Assembly (NCBI GenBank): GCA_020636535.1
Contig: JACJXT010000011.1
Coordinates: 2,046,001-2,110,000, forward strand
From: Chitinophagales bacterium
Lineage (GTDB): Bacteria > Bacteroidota > Bacteroidia > Chitinophagales > JADIYW01
Reading direction: 5' to 3'
DNA: 64,000 nt
Shown: piece after piece, positions 8,205 through 17,408 of the stretch
Layout: each line of letters starts with the position of its first letter
Numbering within the stretch: position 1 is the first letter of the stretch
Made by a program: the position numbers and the translations under genes
The notes under the pieces: generated by a model
What the model saw: only the letters and a program-made list of their open reading frames with translations
The model's database searches: none
What the model was told of the DNA's origin: nothing

Positions 8205-10860
8205 TTATTACTTCTTTTTTTTTCTTCTTTCTAAAGAATAAAAACAAAGCAATACCAATAACTATATAAAATAATATATGCCCAATATTTATAATAGTGT
8301 TTGTTGTAGCATATAGTTTAGGTTTAAACTCAAATGATATTTCGTGACTGCCTGCTGGAATTGGCATTGCTCTTAAAATATAATCTGCTCTTATATGGTC
8401 GACTTGTTTTCCATCTATATAACTTATCCAATCTCTATTTGGATTATAGATAACTTCTGAGAATATTACCAACTCTGGTTTATCTGACTTAAATTGGTAT
8501 TTTATACTCATTGGATCTTTTGAGTCAACTAATCGAACATATCTGTTTTCGTTATAAACTGAATCTGTATTAGGTGTAAAATTGTTTAAGTTATTTTTGA
8601 ACTCGTCCATAATTACTGCTGTTGTAGCTGGATTGATATCTCGTACACCTAAAATTTCTTCTTCTGGTGTTTTTACCCAATTGATATGATTCACCATCCA
8701 AGCATTGCCTAATGCACTATTATTTACTATAACTGAGTTAGCATCAACTCCTTGTTTTAAATATTTATTATTGAGTATATTGATGTAATTTGCTTTTGTT
8801 AATCCTGCTTTTGCATTTTCTCCTAAATCATAAGAAATACCATATTCTATTATATCTTGATATCTTCTAAGTTTTGCAGGATTGTATCCACCAATAGTTC
8901 TATGATAATACGCAGGTGATGCACTATTGAATACATTTCCAGTTAAGTCAATCATTCTAGCACCATCTTTATTATTTTCTAGAATAAATTTATCGGCATC
9001 TGTTAATGGGAAATTATTTTGTGCTTCTAGAATTGGATCACTAAAGTCATTATCGTTTAGATATCGCTTATCAAAACTCCAATTATCTATTAATAACAAT
9101 AAAGCTATTGAAGCAATAATTATATTTCTTTGTTTTAGATAACCTTTAGTATATATAAATAGTAGTGCTAAAACTAATAGTACATAAATGATAGAACGAA
9201 TAGTATCTTTTTGCATAATTGCTTTTCTATCCTTTACAACTGCACTATAAATTTCATTGGCAAAAGCTTCATCTCCTACACTTTGTTTTAGTTGTGTTTT
9301 AAATTGTTCGTCTGAATTATTATCTCCAGCAGACTTAAATGAGAACATTGAAGTGCCTATTACTAGTACTAAAACTAAAACAGACAATACAGATATGGCT
9401 GTTTTTTTAAGCACACCAATTCTATCGGCTACAGAAAAATCTTTACTAAAGAATGCATTTAACCCTAGTACACCCAATAATGCCATTAATGCTTGTGCTA
9501 TGACTAAAATCATAGTTGGAGCACGGAATTTATTAAATCCAGGAATTATATTATATAGTAGCTTATAGAAAAATGCTAAATTTTTACCAAAGGCAATTAG
9601 AAAACACAATACTATAGCTGCAATTATCCAATATTTTAATTTGTCTTTGTAGGCGAAACAACCAAAAACAAATAGTAATACGCATATTATTCCGAAGTAC
9701 ATTGGTCCTTGTACAAAAGGTTCTGTTCCCCAATACAAAGGAACACCTCTTATAAATTGAGCTGCTTGCATTGGTTGTACTCCTTTATTAACTAGTGCTT
9801 GATATGTTTTAGAACTTTCGCTTAAAGCACCGCCAGAAGAACCACCTGTAAAGTTTGGAATAATAATAGCTCCTAATTCTTCAAAACCATAGCTCCATTG
9901 TGTTGCATAATCAAAACCAACACCTTCTTCTTTTACAGTTTCTGTAGGTGAAGCTTTAGCCGCTTCTGGATCCATAATTGCTTTATGTAAAATATCACCT
10001 CCACGAGTAGTTTGTTTAGAGAAATCATAGACAAAATAGTTGCTAAAATTCATAAAAACTGAAACGGACAAACAGAGACCAAAAAGGACTGATGCTATAC
10101 CTATTGTTTTGAAGTCTTTTTCTTTTAGAAGACTAACAATTGAGAATAATATATATGTTCCAATAATTATTAAACTATAGTATGCTATTTGAACATGTGC
10201 ACCAGCAATAATTTCGAAAGAGAAAACCATAGTTAGTACAGTACCTAAGAAATACTTTTTATTATAAAGAAGATAAACTCCTGCAAGTAAAGGAATAAAC
10301 ATAGCTGTTGTAATTACCTTTGTAACATGACCTGCATCTAAATTAATAATATTAATACCTGCAAAACCTATAGCTAAAGCACCAAGCATAGCTAAGAGTG
10401 GTCGTTTTAACAAAACATAGAAACCAATAAAGCTACAAATGAGTAAGAAAATAATTTCCATAGCTGGATCTGGTAGTAATCTAAAAAACTGATGTATCCA
10501 GTTTAACGGAAAATATTTAGTAATCTTTCCAAAATCAATACCACCAATTAAAAAACCTGGCATTCCACCAAATAGTCTATCATTCCACAAAAGCGTTTTA
10601 CCTGTTTCTGCTTTATAGTCAGCTATTTGTTTAGTCATTGCATTGTATTGACTACCATCATGAGAATTTAATCTTTGTCCATCTAAAATTGGTTTACAAT
10701 ACATTACTGTAAGTATTAAAAACAACAATAATATTGCAGGAACAAGTATTTTATTGGATATATTAAAAGAAGATTGATTAATATCTTTTTTTATAGACTT
10801 TGCTGTTTGACTTTGACTAGGTTGATGAGTTGTTTTTTTAATTGGTTTCTTTTTACTCAT
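8197..10860 (-). CDS. YfhO-family polytopic membrane protein
   Basis: 887 residues. A basic, Ser/Gln-rich cytoplasmic N-terminus (about 35 residues) leads to some 12 hydrophobic membrane segments, a periplasmic C-terminal region of about 280 residues, and a final membrane segment ending in a Lys-rich tail (FFRKKKKKE). The pattern DGQRLNSHDGSQY followed by repeated membrane spans is that of the YfhO family. Some members (Bacillus, Listeria) glycosylate lipoteichoic acid or related polymers using polyprenyl-phosphate sugars. Here it lies between a GT2 gene (8-bp overlap) and a GT11 gene, consistent with surface-glycan modification. The exact reaction is unknown. Confidence 0.85.
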   Translation of the reverse strand: MSKKKPIKKTTHQPSQSQTAKSIKKDINQSSFNISNKILVPAILLLFLILTVMYCKPILDGQRLNSHDGSQYNAMTKQIADYKAETGKTLLWNDRLFGGMPGFLIGGIDFGKITKYFPLNWIHQFFRLLPDPAMEIIFLLICSFIGFYVLLKRPLLAMLGALAIGFAGINIINLDAGHVTKVITTAMFIPLLAGVYLLYNKKYFLGTVLTMVFSFEIIAGAHVQIAYYSLIIIGTYILFSIVSLLKEKDFKTIGIASVLFGLCLSVSVFMNFSNYFVYDFSKQTTRGGDILHKAIMDPEAAKASPTETVKEEGVGFDYATQWSYGFEELGAIIIPNFTGGSSGGALSESSKTYQALVNKGVQPMQAAQFIRGVPLYWGTEPFVQGPMYFGIICVLLFVFGCFAYKDKLKYWIIAAIVLCFLIAFGKNLAFFYKLLYNIIPGFNKFRAPTMILVIAQALMALLGVLGLNAFFSKDFSVADRIGVLKKTAISVLSVLVLVLVIGTSMFSFKSAGDNNSDEQFKTQLKQSVGDEAFANEIYSAVVKDRKAIMQKDTIRSIIYVLLVLALLFIYTKGYLKQRNIIIASIALLLLIDNWSFDKRYLNDNDFSDPILEAQNNFPLTDADKFILENNKDGARMIDLTGNVFNSASPAYYHRTIGGYNPAKLRRYQDIIEYGISYDLGENAKAGLTKANYINILNNKYLKQGVDANSVIVNNSALGNAWMVNHINWVKTPEEEILGVRDINPATTAVIMDEFKNNLNNFTPNTDSVYNENRYVRLVDSKDPMSIKYQFKSDKPELVIFSEVIYNPNRDWISYIDGKQVDHIRADYILRAMPIPAGSHEISFEFKPKLYATTNTIINIGHILFYIVIGIALFLFFRKKKKKEVINE

Positions 10861-10882
10861 GACATTAAATTATTTTGCTAAT

Positions 10883-11770
10883 TTACAATTTTATCCAAGA
10901 TTGTGGTATAATATCTTTATCTTCTAATATATTGTTGGCAAACCATTTGTTTGGTGCTAGTACTATTTTTTCTTTTGATGAATTTAAATAAGCCGCCCAC
11001 CAAGAAAAAGTGCTATTACAAATAATATTATGTTTGCACCTACTCATTAACTGCATATCTTTATAGCTATCTTTTCCTTTATTGTGATTAATAAACGATT
11101 TATTATGGTTGATAATTAAGTTTTCTTTAGCCCAATCAATATCATCAGAAAAAATAAAGCAATGAATATTAGATATTTTTTGAGCTAAAAAATTAATTGC
11201 ATCATGGTAATAAGACAAAGGTGTTTGTTGAAACTTTTTAGCGTTTTGTGGTAATTTAATATAATCTCCTCTCCTAATATGAATACTTACTGAGTTGGTA
11301 GTATTAATTTGATTGGCTATTGATTGATTGATTTCATCTAATGGTTGAATAAATTGAAAGTGTTTTAAAATTTCGGATTGATGTTCTATAAAGTATTTTT
11401 CGGATTGGAAATTACCTATTATAAATGCATTATTTGGACATTGTAAATAAGATGAATTAAACTGATGTTGTGTTTCTTTAAGTAAATAGTGTTTGTTTTG
11501 GTTGAACTGTTTTTTTATAAAATATTCTAGCTTAGCTAATGGATAAGTTAGTTTAGAATTAGTTATTGTAGTAGTTTGTATTTCATCTTTAATATTAAAA
11601 ATACCTAATTCGTACTGCATTGGTGTAGTATAGTTTCCGTAAGGTAGTTTTGTATTGATAAAAGAAGTATCTAGGATAAGTTTGGTTTGCTGTTTTAGTG
11701 CAATGTTTTTTGCAAATGCATACTGGAACATTTGATTACCTAAACCACCTTGTAATAATATTTTTATCAA
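10883..11770 (-). CDS. GT11 alpha-1,2-fucosyltransferase-like enzyme
   Basis: 295 residues with the hallmarks of family GT11: GGLGNQMFQYAFAKN at the N-terminus, SIHIRRGDYI (the HxRRGDY motif that binds GDP-fucose), FIFSDDIDWAKENL, and NSTFSWWAAYLN near the C-terminus. GT11 enzymes transfer L-fucose from GDP-fucose, usually alpha-1,2 to galactose. The only start before the conserved GGLGNQ segment is a TTG at 11768-11770; the next in-frame codon upstream is a stop. The gene follows the GT6 gene by only 3 bp. A second, divergent GT11 lies at 16625-17407. Confidence 0.92.
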   Translation of the reverse strand: MIKILLQGGLGNQMFQYAFAKNIALKQQTKLILDTSFINTKLPYGNYTTPMQYELGIFNIKDEIQTTTITNSKLTYPLAKLEYFIKKQFNQNKHYLLKETQHQFNSSYLQCPNNAFIIGNFQSEKYFIEHQSEILKHFQFIQPLDEINQSIANQINTTNSVSIHIRRGDYIKLPQNAKKFQQTPLSYYHDAINFLAQKISNIHCFIFSDDIDWAKENLIINHNKSFINHNKGKDSYKDMQLMSRCKHNIICNSTFSWWAAYLNSSKEKIVLAPNKWFANNILEDKDIIPQSWIKL

Positions 11771-11773
11771 TTT

Positions 11774-12598
11774 TTAAATATATGAGAACCCAAACAATTT
11801 ATAATTTAAAGCTCTAATGTATAATTTTATTTTAAACAGCCAAGCATGTACTTTGTATTTTATTCCAGCTGAAAAATTGTCTGCATTATCGCCACGCAAG
11901 AAATTGTGTCCGCCTAACAAAGACTTATCTCTTAATAATGTTTTTTTAGGAAAAGGCAAATACCAATCTTGTGGATAGCAATATCCTGGATGCAATATTC
12001 GTGGTGGAAAATCTACAAAATATCGATTGATATGAGATTCATCATGACAAATAGCCAAGACATTATTCTCAGTATCTTTATCTATATTATTTTTTAAAAC
12101 TAAACACATATCTAAGAACTCTTTTGTTGCTCCACCAATTAACCCACCTGCTAAATAATATACTCCTTCATTTGGTGCAATATAAGCTGTAGAAATTGGG
12201 TTAGCTTCATATTTAAACTGTTTTCTTCTAAAGTGATATGCCACTGGATGATGTTGACCTATCAAGTTATTATTTTCTGCTAATGGTTTAATTTCATTAT
12301 ACTGTATTGGTGTGATGAATGCGTAATTTGCATTAAAGAAATAGACTGCATCAAAATTGAGTAATTCTGTTTTTATACTATCAAACAAATGAAAACGCAT
12401 GAGTGTATCGTTTGGCCAACCCATTGGTGCTTGATAAATTTTATGAATATTATTTTCTGTTTTGATATTGTCACTATCTGTAAATACGAAGTAATGTTTT
12501 TCTACATTTGGACAAAGATATATTTCTGCTGTTTTATAGAATTGAGTCCAAAACACATCGTACCTACCTGTACAAATATAAAGAATAGCTATTTTCAT
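11774..12598 (-). CDS. GT6 (ABO blood-group type) glycosyltransferase, NxN bacterial form
   Basis: 274 residues recognisable as glycosyltransferase family 6. The order is ILYICTGRYDVFW (N-terminus), a MGWPNDTLMRFHLF segment, FFNANYAFITP, YYLAGGLIGGATKEF, CHDESHINRYF and LLRDKSLLGGHNFLR. The mammalian DxD metal motif is replaced by NAN, as in bacterial GT6 enzymes such as Bacteroides ovatus BoGT6a, which work without divalent metal and add GalNAc to fucosylated galactose acceptors. It sits directly before a GT11 fucosyltransferase gene (3-bp gap), so the pair could make a Fuc-alpha-1,2-Gal acceptor and then cap it with alpha-1,3-GalNAc or Gal. Family assignment is firm; donor specificity is inference. 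Confidence 0.92.
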   Translation of the reverse strand: MKIAILYICTGRYDVFWTQFYKTAEIYLCPNVEKHYFVFTDSDNIKTENNIHKIYQAPMGWPNDTLMRFHLFDSIKTELLNFDAVYFFNANYAFITPIQYNEIKPLAENNNLIGQHHPVAYHFRRKQFKYEANPISTAYIAPNEGVYYLAGGLIGGATKEFLDMCLVLKNNIDKDTENNVLAICHDESHINRYFVDFPPRILHPGYCYPQDWYLPFPKKTLLRDKSLLGGHNFLRGDNADNFSAGIKYKVHAWLFKIKLYIRALNYKLFGFSYI

Positions 12599-14058
12599 TA
12601 ATCATTATTTTTTTGAAGCATTTTCTTAATTACATTACGCCATAATATTAAGAGCAAAACTCCGTAGATTACTATTTTTAAAAATACATTAAGAATTATA
12701 TTCAACTCTATATTATTGATAAAATAATTTAGTATAGTAACCGTAGCAATTATTAAAGCACCTTCTATGCCAATTGTCCATCTTGGTAAATTTTGCTTAA
12801 TTACAAATTTAATAATTAAGTAAGTAAAAGATGCCATACATATGTATGATACTAATGTAGTATATGCTGCAACCTGATAACCATATTTAGGAATAAATAT
12901 AATATTCAAAATAATATTTATTAAGGCAGCAACTCCTATACTCCAATAAAGGTACTGAACTTTTTTTTCGTAGTAGATATAAAACCCTAAAATGGTATTG
13001 ATATCATTAAATATATAAGCAATAATTAAAACTGGTAATAAATGTAATGCTGCATAAAATTTATCATTTAGAGCTAATATTTGTCCGCCTGTTTCAGAAA
13101 AAAAGATAAAGAAACATGCTACTGCCGTAATAAGTTTAATTAAGCTTTTTATTTGGTTTTTAACTGCATCTTCATCTTTTTTATTAAATAATTCAAACAT
13201 ATTAGGACGATTGGCACTAATAAAAGCAGCCGTAAATCCACTATAAATAATTGCAATTTTATATGCATATGAATACAAACCTGCATCGTTACTATTTTCC
13301 ATAGCATTAATAATAATGGTATCGAAATATCCAAGTATAAAGCCACTAAGAGCAATAGGAATTAATCCAAGAGAATATACATATAATTCTTTCTTACTAT
13401 TTATACTACCTTTAATAAAGAAATACTTTCTAAAGTAAATAAATAGGATAAGTATTGTAATTAATGCCATACCTATCGTTTCGCCGAGAATGCGTCCGTA
13501 GTAATTTTTTGCTATCCATAAAATACAAACAATTGAAAAAGCAACTCTAAATATATTAAAGACTATATTCCATATAGAATAGGTTTTACTTTTTAATTGA
13601 ACATTAGTATAGTTATTAAAGAAAAGCATTATGATATTGACATAAATTCCAATAATAATAAAAGGAAACAGATGTTTTGGTAAGTTTATAAAGTCTAATA
13701 TAGAAGTACTGAATAATGCAAAAACAATTAATCCGATTGTTGAATACAGCAACATATTCTTTACACAATAAGCAACTAAACTCTTTTTATCATAGCTTTC
13801 ATCAAAATAAAAACGATAAAAACCAGCTGATAGATTTAATGAAAAAATGATGCTTAATAGGCGAACTGTGTTATTGAATACTTCATAGATACCAAAATCT
13901 GTAGGTTGCAGTAATTTGGTAAAGATTGGTAGTGAAATTACTGATATTAGCTGTATGAAAATATAAGATGAGAAGTAGACAGAGCCATGCTTTAGTGTTT
14001 CATAAAAAGCTAGTGACTTAAGCCTAGAAGAAGTATTCATCCATAAAATCTTAATCAT
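12598..14058 (-). CDS. Wzx-type polysaccharide flippase
   Basis: 486 residues with about 14 hydrophobic spans, the MOP/PST exporter pattern. LKHGSVYFSSYIFIQLISV and PIFTKLLQPTDFGIYEV near the N-terminus are typical of O-antigen flippases (Polysacc_synt). It would move undecaprenyl-linked repeat units across the inner membrane. The ATG at 14058 overlaps the upstream GT2 stop by 4 bp (ATGA), and a second ATG at 14040 is an alternative. The 3' end overlaps the GT6 start by 1 bp, so it is tightly embedded in the glycan operon. No Wzy polymerase is recognisable in the window. Confidence 0.88.
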   Translation of the reverse strand: MIKILWMNTSSRLKSLAFYETLKHGSVYFSSYIFIQLISVISLPIFTKLLQPTDFGIYEVFNNTVRLLSIIFSLNLSAGFYRFYFDESYDKKSLVAYCVKNMLLYSTIGLIVFALFSTSILDFINLPKHLFPFIIIGIYVNIIMLFFNNYTNVQLKSKTYSIWNIVFNIFRVAFSIVCILWIAKNYYGRILGETIGMALITILILFIYFRKYFFIKGSINSKKELYVYSLGLIPIALSGFILGYFDTIIINAMENSNDAGLYSYAYKIAIIYSGFTAAFISANRPNMFELFNKKDEDAVKNQIKSLIKLITAVACFFIFFSETGGQILALNDKFYAALHLLPVLIIAYIFNDINTILGFYIYYEKKVQYLYWSIGVAALINIILNIIFIPKYGYQVAAYTTLVSYICMASFTYLIIKFVIKQNLPRWTIGIEGALIIATVTILNYFINNIELNIILNVFLKIVIYGVLLLILWRNVIKKMLQKNND

Positions 14059-15065
14059 AGTATTTTTTTACCTACGAGACATCTAACAAAGATAATTAGT
14101 TCTTTAACAAAGTTATCCAATCTAAAATTAGGTTTTAATTGTTTTTTTAATGAGCGTAATATTTTAAACTGGTTTAAATTATAAGTAGGAATTCTTAAAT
14201 AGTACTTTAAAATTCTAGAAAAAACTACATTGTTTAGTATTATTTCTGGAAAAAAATTACGGTCTTTATTAATAGTGATCAGCTTGTTTACATAGTCTGA
14301 AACTGTATTTGTATTATTAATTAAAGTAAAATCGACCAATTGTAAATGTTGATTATCGAAGCTATTATTTATATATTGATAGAAATAGTGATGGAAATGA
14401 TTTAAAGTTACTTTGTTCCTATTTAGTTTCGACTGTTTATTCATTACAGTAGAAATATTTGAGTTATGAATTCTATATTTTACAAGAATTTGAGGAATGA
14501 CTATGGCTTTACAATTAAGTAATAGTCTTTGCCATAAATCATAATCTTCGCAAGGTGGATATGCTTCTCTGAAGTTTAGATTGTGCAATATACTTTTTTT
14601 AAATAAAACTGTTGAAGTGATAATTGGATTAAAGTAAAGCATGGTAGCCAATATTTCGTCTTTATTTAAATTAAATATTTGTTTATTATTCAATTTGGAA
14701 TTATTAGCATCTATATACTGAGAACTAGCAGCAACAAAATCATAGTTTTGATTTTCAATTAAGTGAATTTGGGTTTTAAATCTATCTTGATGAGCAATAT
14801 CATCACTATCTAAAAAAGCAATATAGTTACCTTTTGATAGACTCAATAATTTATTTCTAGTATAAGTTAATCCTCTATTTTGTTCATTTTCAAAATACTT
14901 AATTCTATCATCTTTAAAAGACAAAATAATATCTTTTGTATTATCTGTAGAGCCATCATTTACAATAATGAGTTCAAAATTATCATATGATTGATTGAGC
15001 ACACTTTCAATAGCACTATATATATATGTTTCTGAATTATATGCTGGCATTAATACACTTATCAT
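14055..15065 (-). CDS. Family 2 glycosyltransferase
   Basis: Starts at the ATG at 15065 (MISVLMPAYNSETYI). The longer reading from a TTG at 15098 would overlap the divergent sulfotransferase start and is not favoured. The 336-residue product has VLMPAYNSE, IIVNDGSTDNTKD, a NRGLTYTRNKLLSLSKGNY segment, DSDD (metal and nucleotide sugar) and CEDYDLWQRLL (catalytic ED). This is the standard GT-A/GT2 layout seen in LPS and capsule enzymes. Its stop overlaps the flippase start. Its 5' end is divergent from the sulfotransferase gene, leaving only about 30 bp for two promoters. Confidence 0.9.
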   Translation of the reverse strand: MISVLMPAYNSETYIYSAIESVLNQSYDNFELIIVNDGSTDNTKDIILSFKDDRIKYFENEQNRGLTYTRNKLLSLSKGNYIAFLDSDDIAHQDRFKTQIHLIENQNYDFVAASSQYIDANNSKLNNKQIFNLNKDEILATMLYFNPIITSTVLFKKSILHNLNFREAYPPCEDYDLWQRLLLNCKAIVIPQILVKYRIHNSNISTVMNKQSKLNRNKVTLNHFHHYFYQYINNSFDNQHLQLVDFTLINNTNTVSDYVNKLITINKDRNFFPEIILNNVVFSRILKYYLRIPTYNLNQFKILRSLKKQLKPNFRLDNFVKELIIFVRCLVGKKIL

Positions 15066-15097
15066 AGTGTAAAGATAATTTATTAATTTAGCACGCA

Positions 15098-15859
15098 ATG
15101 AAATATGTAATAAATAAAATTAAATACAAATTTGACATTTGGAATTACCATCAACTATTAATTGACCATCATAAAAAAATAATAATAACCTTATTTCCCA
15201 AATGCATGTGCGAAACAACAAGAAGATATATAGTAAGTCACTATTCTAATAATACTAATATTTGGGAAGCAGCAAAAGAATATACTATTTTATATCAAAA
15301 AATACATTTATATAAAGATTATACAAAAATTGCAATTATTAGAAATCCTATTAAAAGAATTGTTTCTGCGTATGTAAGTAAATTTATTTACCCCTACTCA
15401 CATAATATTTTTATACCTCAAGCAAAGGAAATAATTAATCATTATACTAAAAATTTTAATGATGGCATAAGCTTTAACCAGTTTATAAATTATATTACAA
15501 GTTATAATGTAAATAAACTAAATCATCACTGGAAACCATATAGTTTAATGTTTAAAAAGAAACATTTTGATCGTTTTTTTACAGTATCGAACAATAAACA
15601 GTTAGAGCTTTTTTTACAACAACTAGGATATTTTAAAACTTTAAATGATGTAAAAAACAATAAATCCTTTATGAAGAAAATTGATATTGATTTTAAAGTT
15701 GATAATTTTACTTTTAAAGATTTTAAAAACCAGTTTGATGTATTTAATGAAACACCAAAATATAATTACTTTATAACTGATGAAAATAAGCAAAAAATAG
15801 AAGCACTCTATTCTAGTGATTTAGCTCTATTTAATCAAGTTGAAAAAATAAGATTATAA
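15098..15859 (+). CDS. Sulfotransferase family protein (carbohydrate type)
   Basis: 253 residues. IIITLFPKCMCETTRRYIV (about residues 26-44) corresponds to the 5'-phosphosulfate-binding loop, and IAIIRNPIKRIVSAYVSKF (about residues 82-100) to the 3'-phosphate-binding segment of PAPS-dependent sulfotransferases (Sulfotransfer_2-like). It should transfer sulfate from PAPS to a hydroxyl, probably on the glycan made by the surrounding genes. It is the only plus-strand gene in the 7-18 kb glycan cluster and its 3' end overlaps the convergent FkbM gene by 25 bp, which suggests separate acquisition. Codon use is very AT-rich, like its neighbours. There is no signal peptide. Confidence 0.75.
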   Translation: MKYVINKIKYKFDIWNYHQLLIDHHKKIIITLFPKCMCETTRRYIVSHYSNNTNIWEAAKEYTILYQKIHLYKDYTKIAIIRNPIKRIVSAYVSKFIYPYSHNIFIPQAKEIINHYTKNFNDGISFNQFINYITSYNVNKLNHHWKPYSLMFKKKHFDRFFTVSNNKQLELFLQQLGYFKTLNDVKNNKSFMKKIDIDFKVDNFTFKDFKNQFDVFNETPKYNYFITDENKQKIEALYSSDLALFNQVEKIRL

Positions 15860-16635
15860 ATTTTTCTATATTGTTTCAATAGCCTATATTTTAAAATATT
15901 TATTTTCACAACTATTGTTTTTTTACTATACAGTTGTTGATTTACCCAAAACTGATCTCCAGCTACATCATTAACTGTATCAATTACTTTAATAAAGTTG
16001 TTGTTTTCTAAAAACGCTTCTATATCTGTTTTTATTGGTTGATTTTTATACAACTCAACATTTTCTACTTCTAACCAAATAGCTTGAATTTTTTGTAACA
16101 TTGATTTGGCACCTTCTAACACCATTAACTCTGCACCTTGTACATCCATATGTATAAAATCTATTGTAGTTATCTTTTTTTCGGCACAATAATTATCTAT
16201 AGTTGATGTTTCTACTTCTATTTTATCTTTAAACTTTAACCAGTCATGTATTTCTAATGTTTTATTAGGTTCAAGTAAAGAACTGCTTTTATTGCCATAA
16301 TCCCAATCTTCGTTATTATCTATATTATTAGGATTTCCAGATGATACAAAGAAATCTACTTTTCCAAGTTGATTGGATAAACATTTTTGAGTAACTATAA
16401 AGTTATTAACTTGGTATGTCTTTATATTATCTTCAATTAGTTTTACATTGTTTGGCAATGGTTCAAATAAATGAATTTGAGCATTTTTAAATTGTTGTTT
16501 ATACCTAATAGAACTTTCACCTTCACATGCTCCAATATCAAAAATTATCAAATCATATTCTTTATTAAATAATTTATTTAATAATTTTTCATGTTTTTCT
16601 AATTTTTTGTTTTCTATATATTCTTTACGATTCAT
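15835..16635 (-). CDS. FkbM-family SAM-dependent methyltransferase
   Basis: 266 residues. LIIFDIGACEGESSIRY is the SAM-binding motif I, IHLFEPLPNNVKLIEDNI motif II, and IDFIHMDVQGAELMVLEGA the central FkbM signature with an acidic Asp. IWLEVENVELYKNQ follows. FkbM proteins O-methylate hydroxyls of sugars or polyketides, so here the likely acceptor is a glycan residue. The N-terminus (MNRKEYIENKKLEKHEKL) is charged and helical. The 5' end overlaps the GT11 gene's 3' end by 11 bp, linking it to the leftward operon. The 3' end runs 25 bp into the opposing sulfotransferase gene. Confidence 0.88.
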   Translation of the reverse strand: MNRKEYIENKKLEKHEKLLNKLFNKEYDLIIFDIGACEGESSIRYKQQFKNAQIHLFEPLPNNVKLIEDNIKTYQVNNFIVTQKCLSNQLGKVDFFVSSGNPNNIDNNEDWDYGNKSSSLLEPNKTLEIHDWLKFKDKIEVETSTIDNYCAEKKITTIDFIHMDVQGAELMVLEGAKSMLQKIQAIWLEVENVELYKNQPIKTDIEAFLENNNFIKVIDTVNDVAGDQFWVNQQLYSKKTIVVKINILKYRLLKQYRKIYNLIFST

Positions 16636-17407
16636 CTTTCTTATTTTCTCTTAGCCAATTTGCCCACCATGCAAATGTACTGTTTCCAAAGATAGCATAT
16701 TTACAGTTACTCATTAATACTAAATCTTTATAAGATTCATCAGCAATATTGTGTGTAATGTAATGATAATTCTCTGCAATAAAATTTTGTTGTACCCAAT
16801 TTATATCATCTGAAAAAAAATAGAATTGTAAAGAAATATCTTTTTCTTTCATAATTTGATTTATTGCTTGTTCATAATATATTTTATCATATACTTTATG
16901 ATAACCATTTGATGTTAAAAAATCGCCTCTCCTAATATGAACAAACACACTATCTTCTTTTTTAAATTGATTTACCAAATTCTGATTGATCCTATCTAAT
17001 GGTTTTGCCAAAGCGAAATCATGTACAAGAATTTCTTTAATGCTATTAAAATATTCTTCATGCTGAAAATAACCTTTATAATAAGTATTATTTCTTATTG
17101 GCATTTTTTTATAGTCTTTAAAATTATCTTCTTTAATCTTTTTATACTTACCTAAAGAAGAAACTGACAATATTAACCTATTAAATAAATCAAATTTATT
17201 ATTAATAAATATTTTATTTATTTTGTGGTTAGCTATTTTAAAATGTGTATTAAAATAATCTAACTCTAAAGTTCTAATGGTATCAAAATTATTTAAGGAA
17301 TTACTATTTATATATAATTCACATTGTAAATCTATACTCAATCTTCGTCCAAATGCATATTGGAACATTTGGTTACCAAGTCCACCCATTAGTTCAATTA
17401 ATATCAT
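16625..17407 (-). CDS. Second GT11 fucosyltransferase-like enzyme
   Basis: The ATG at 17407 (MILIELMGGLGNQMFQYAF) is preferred to the longer reading from 17437, because the GT11 signature starts immediately and the extra residues overlap the upstream gene. About 260 residues with GGLGNQMFQYAFGRRL, VFVHIRRGDFL, FYFFSDDINWVQQNF and GNSTFAWWANWL, the same four motifs as the GT11 at 10883. The two differ over most of their length, so they are not a recent duplication and probably use different acceptors. The C-terminus is slightly short (ends NKKDES). Confidence 0.9.
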   Translation of the reverse strand: MILIELMGGLGNQMFQYAFGRRLSIDLQCELYINSNSLNNFDTIRTLELDYFNTHFKIANHKINKIFINNKFDLFNRLILSVSSLGKYKKIKEDNFKDYKKMPIRNNTYYKGYFQHEEYFNSIKEILVHDFALAKPLDRINQNLVNQFKKEDSVFVHIRRGDFLTSNGYHKVYDKIYYEQAINQIMKEKDISLQFYFFSDDINWVQQNFIAENYHYITHNIADESYKDLVLMSNCKYAIFGNSTFAWWANWLRENKKDES

Positions 17408-17408
17408 T

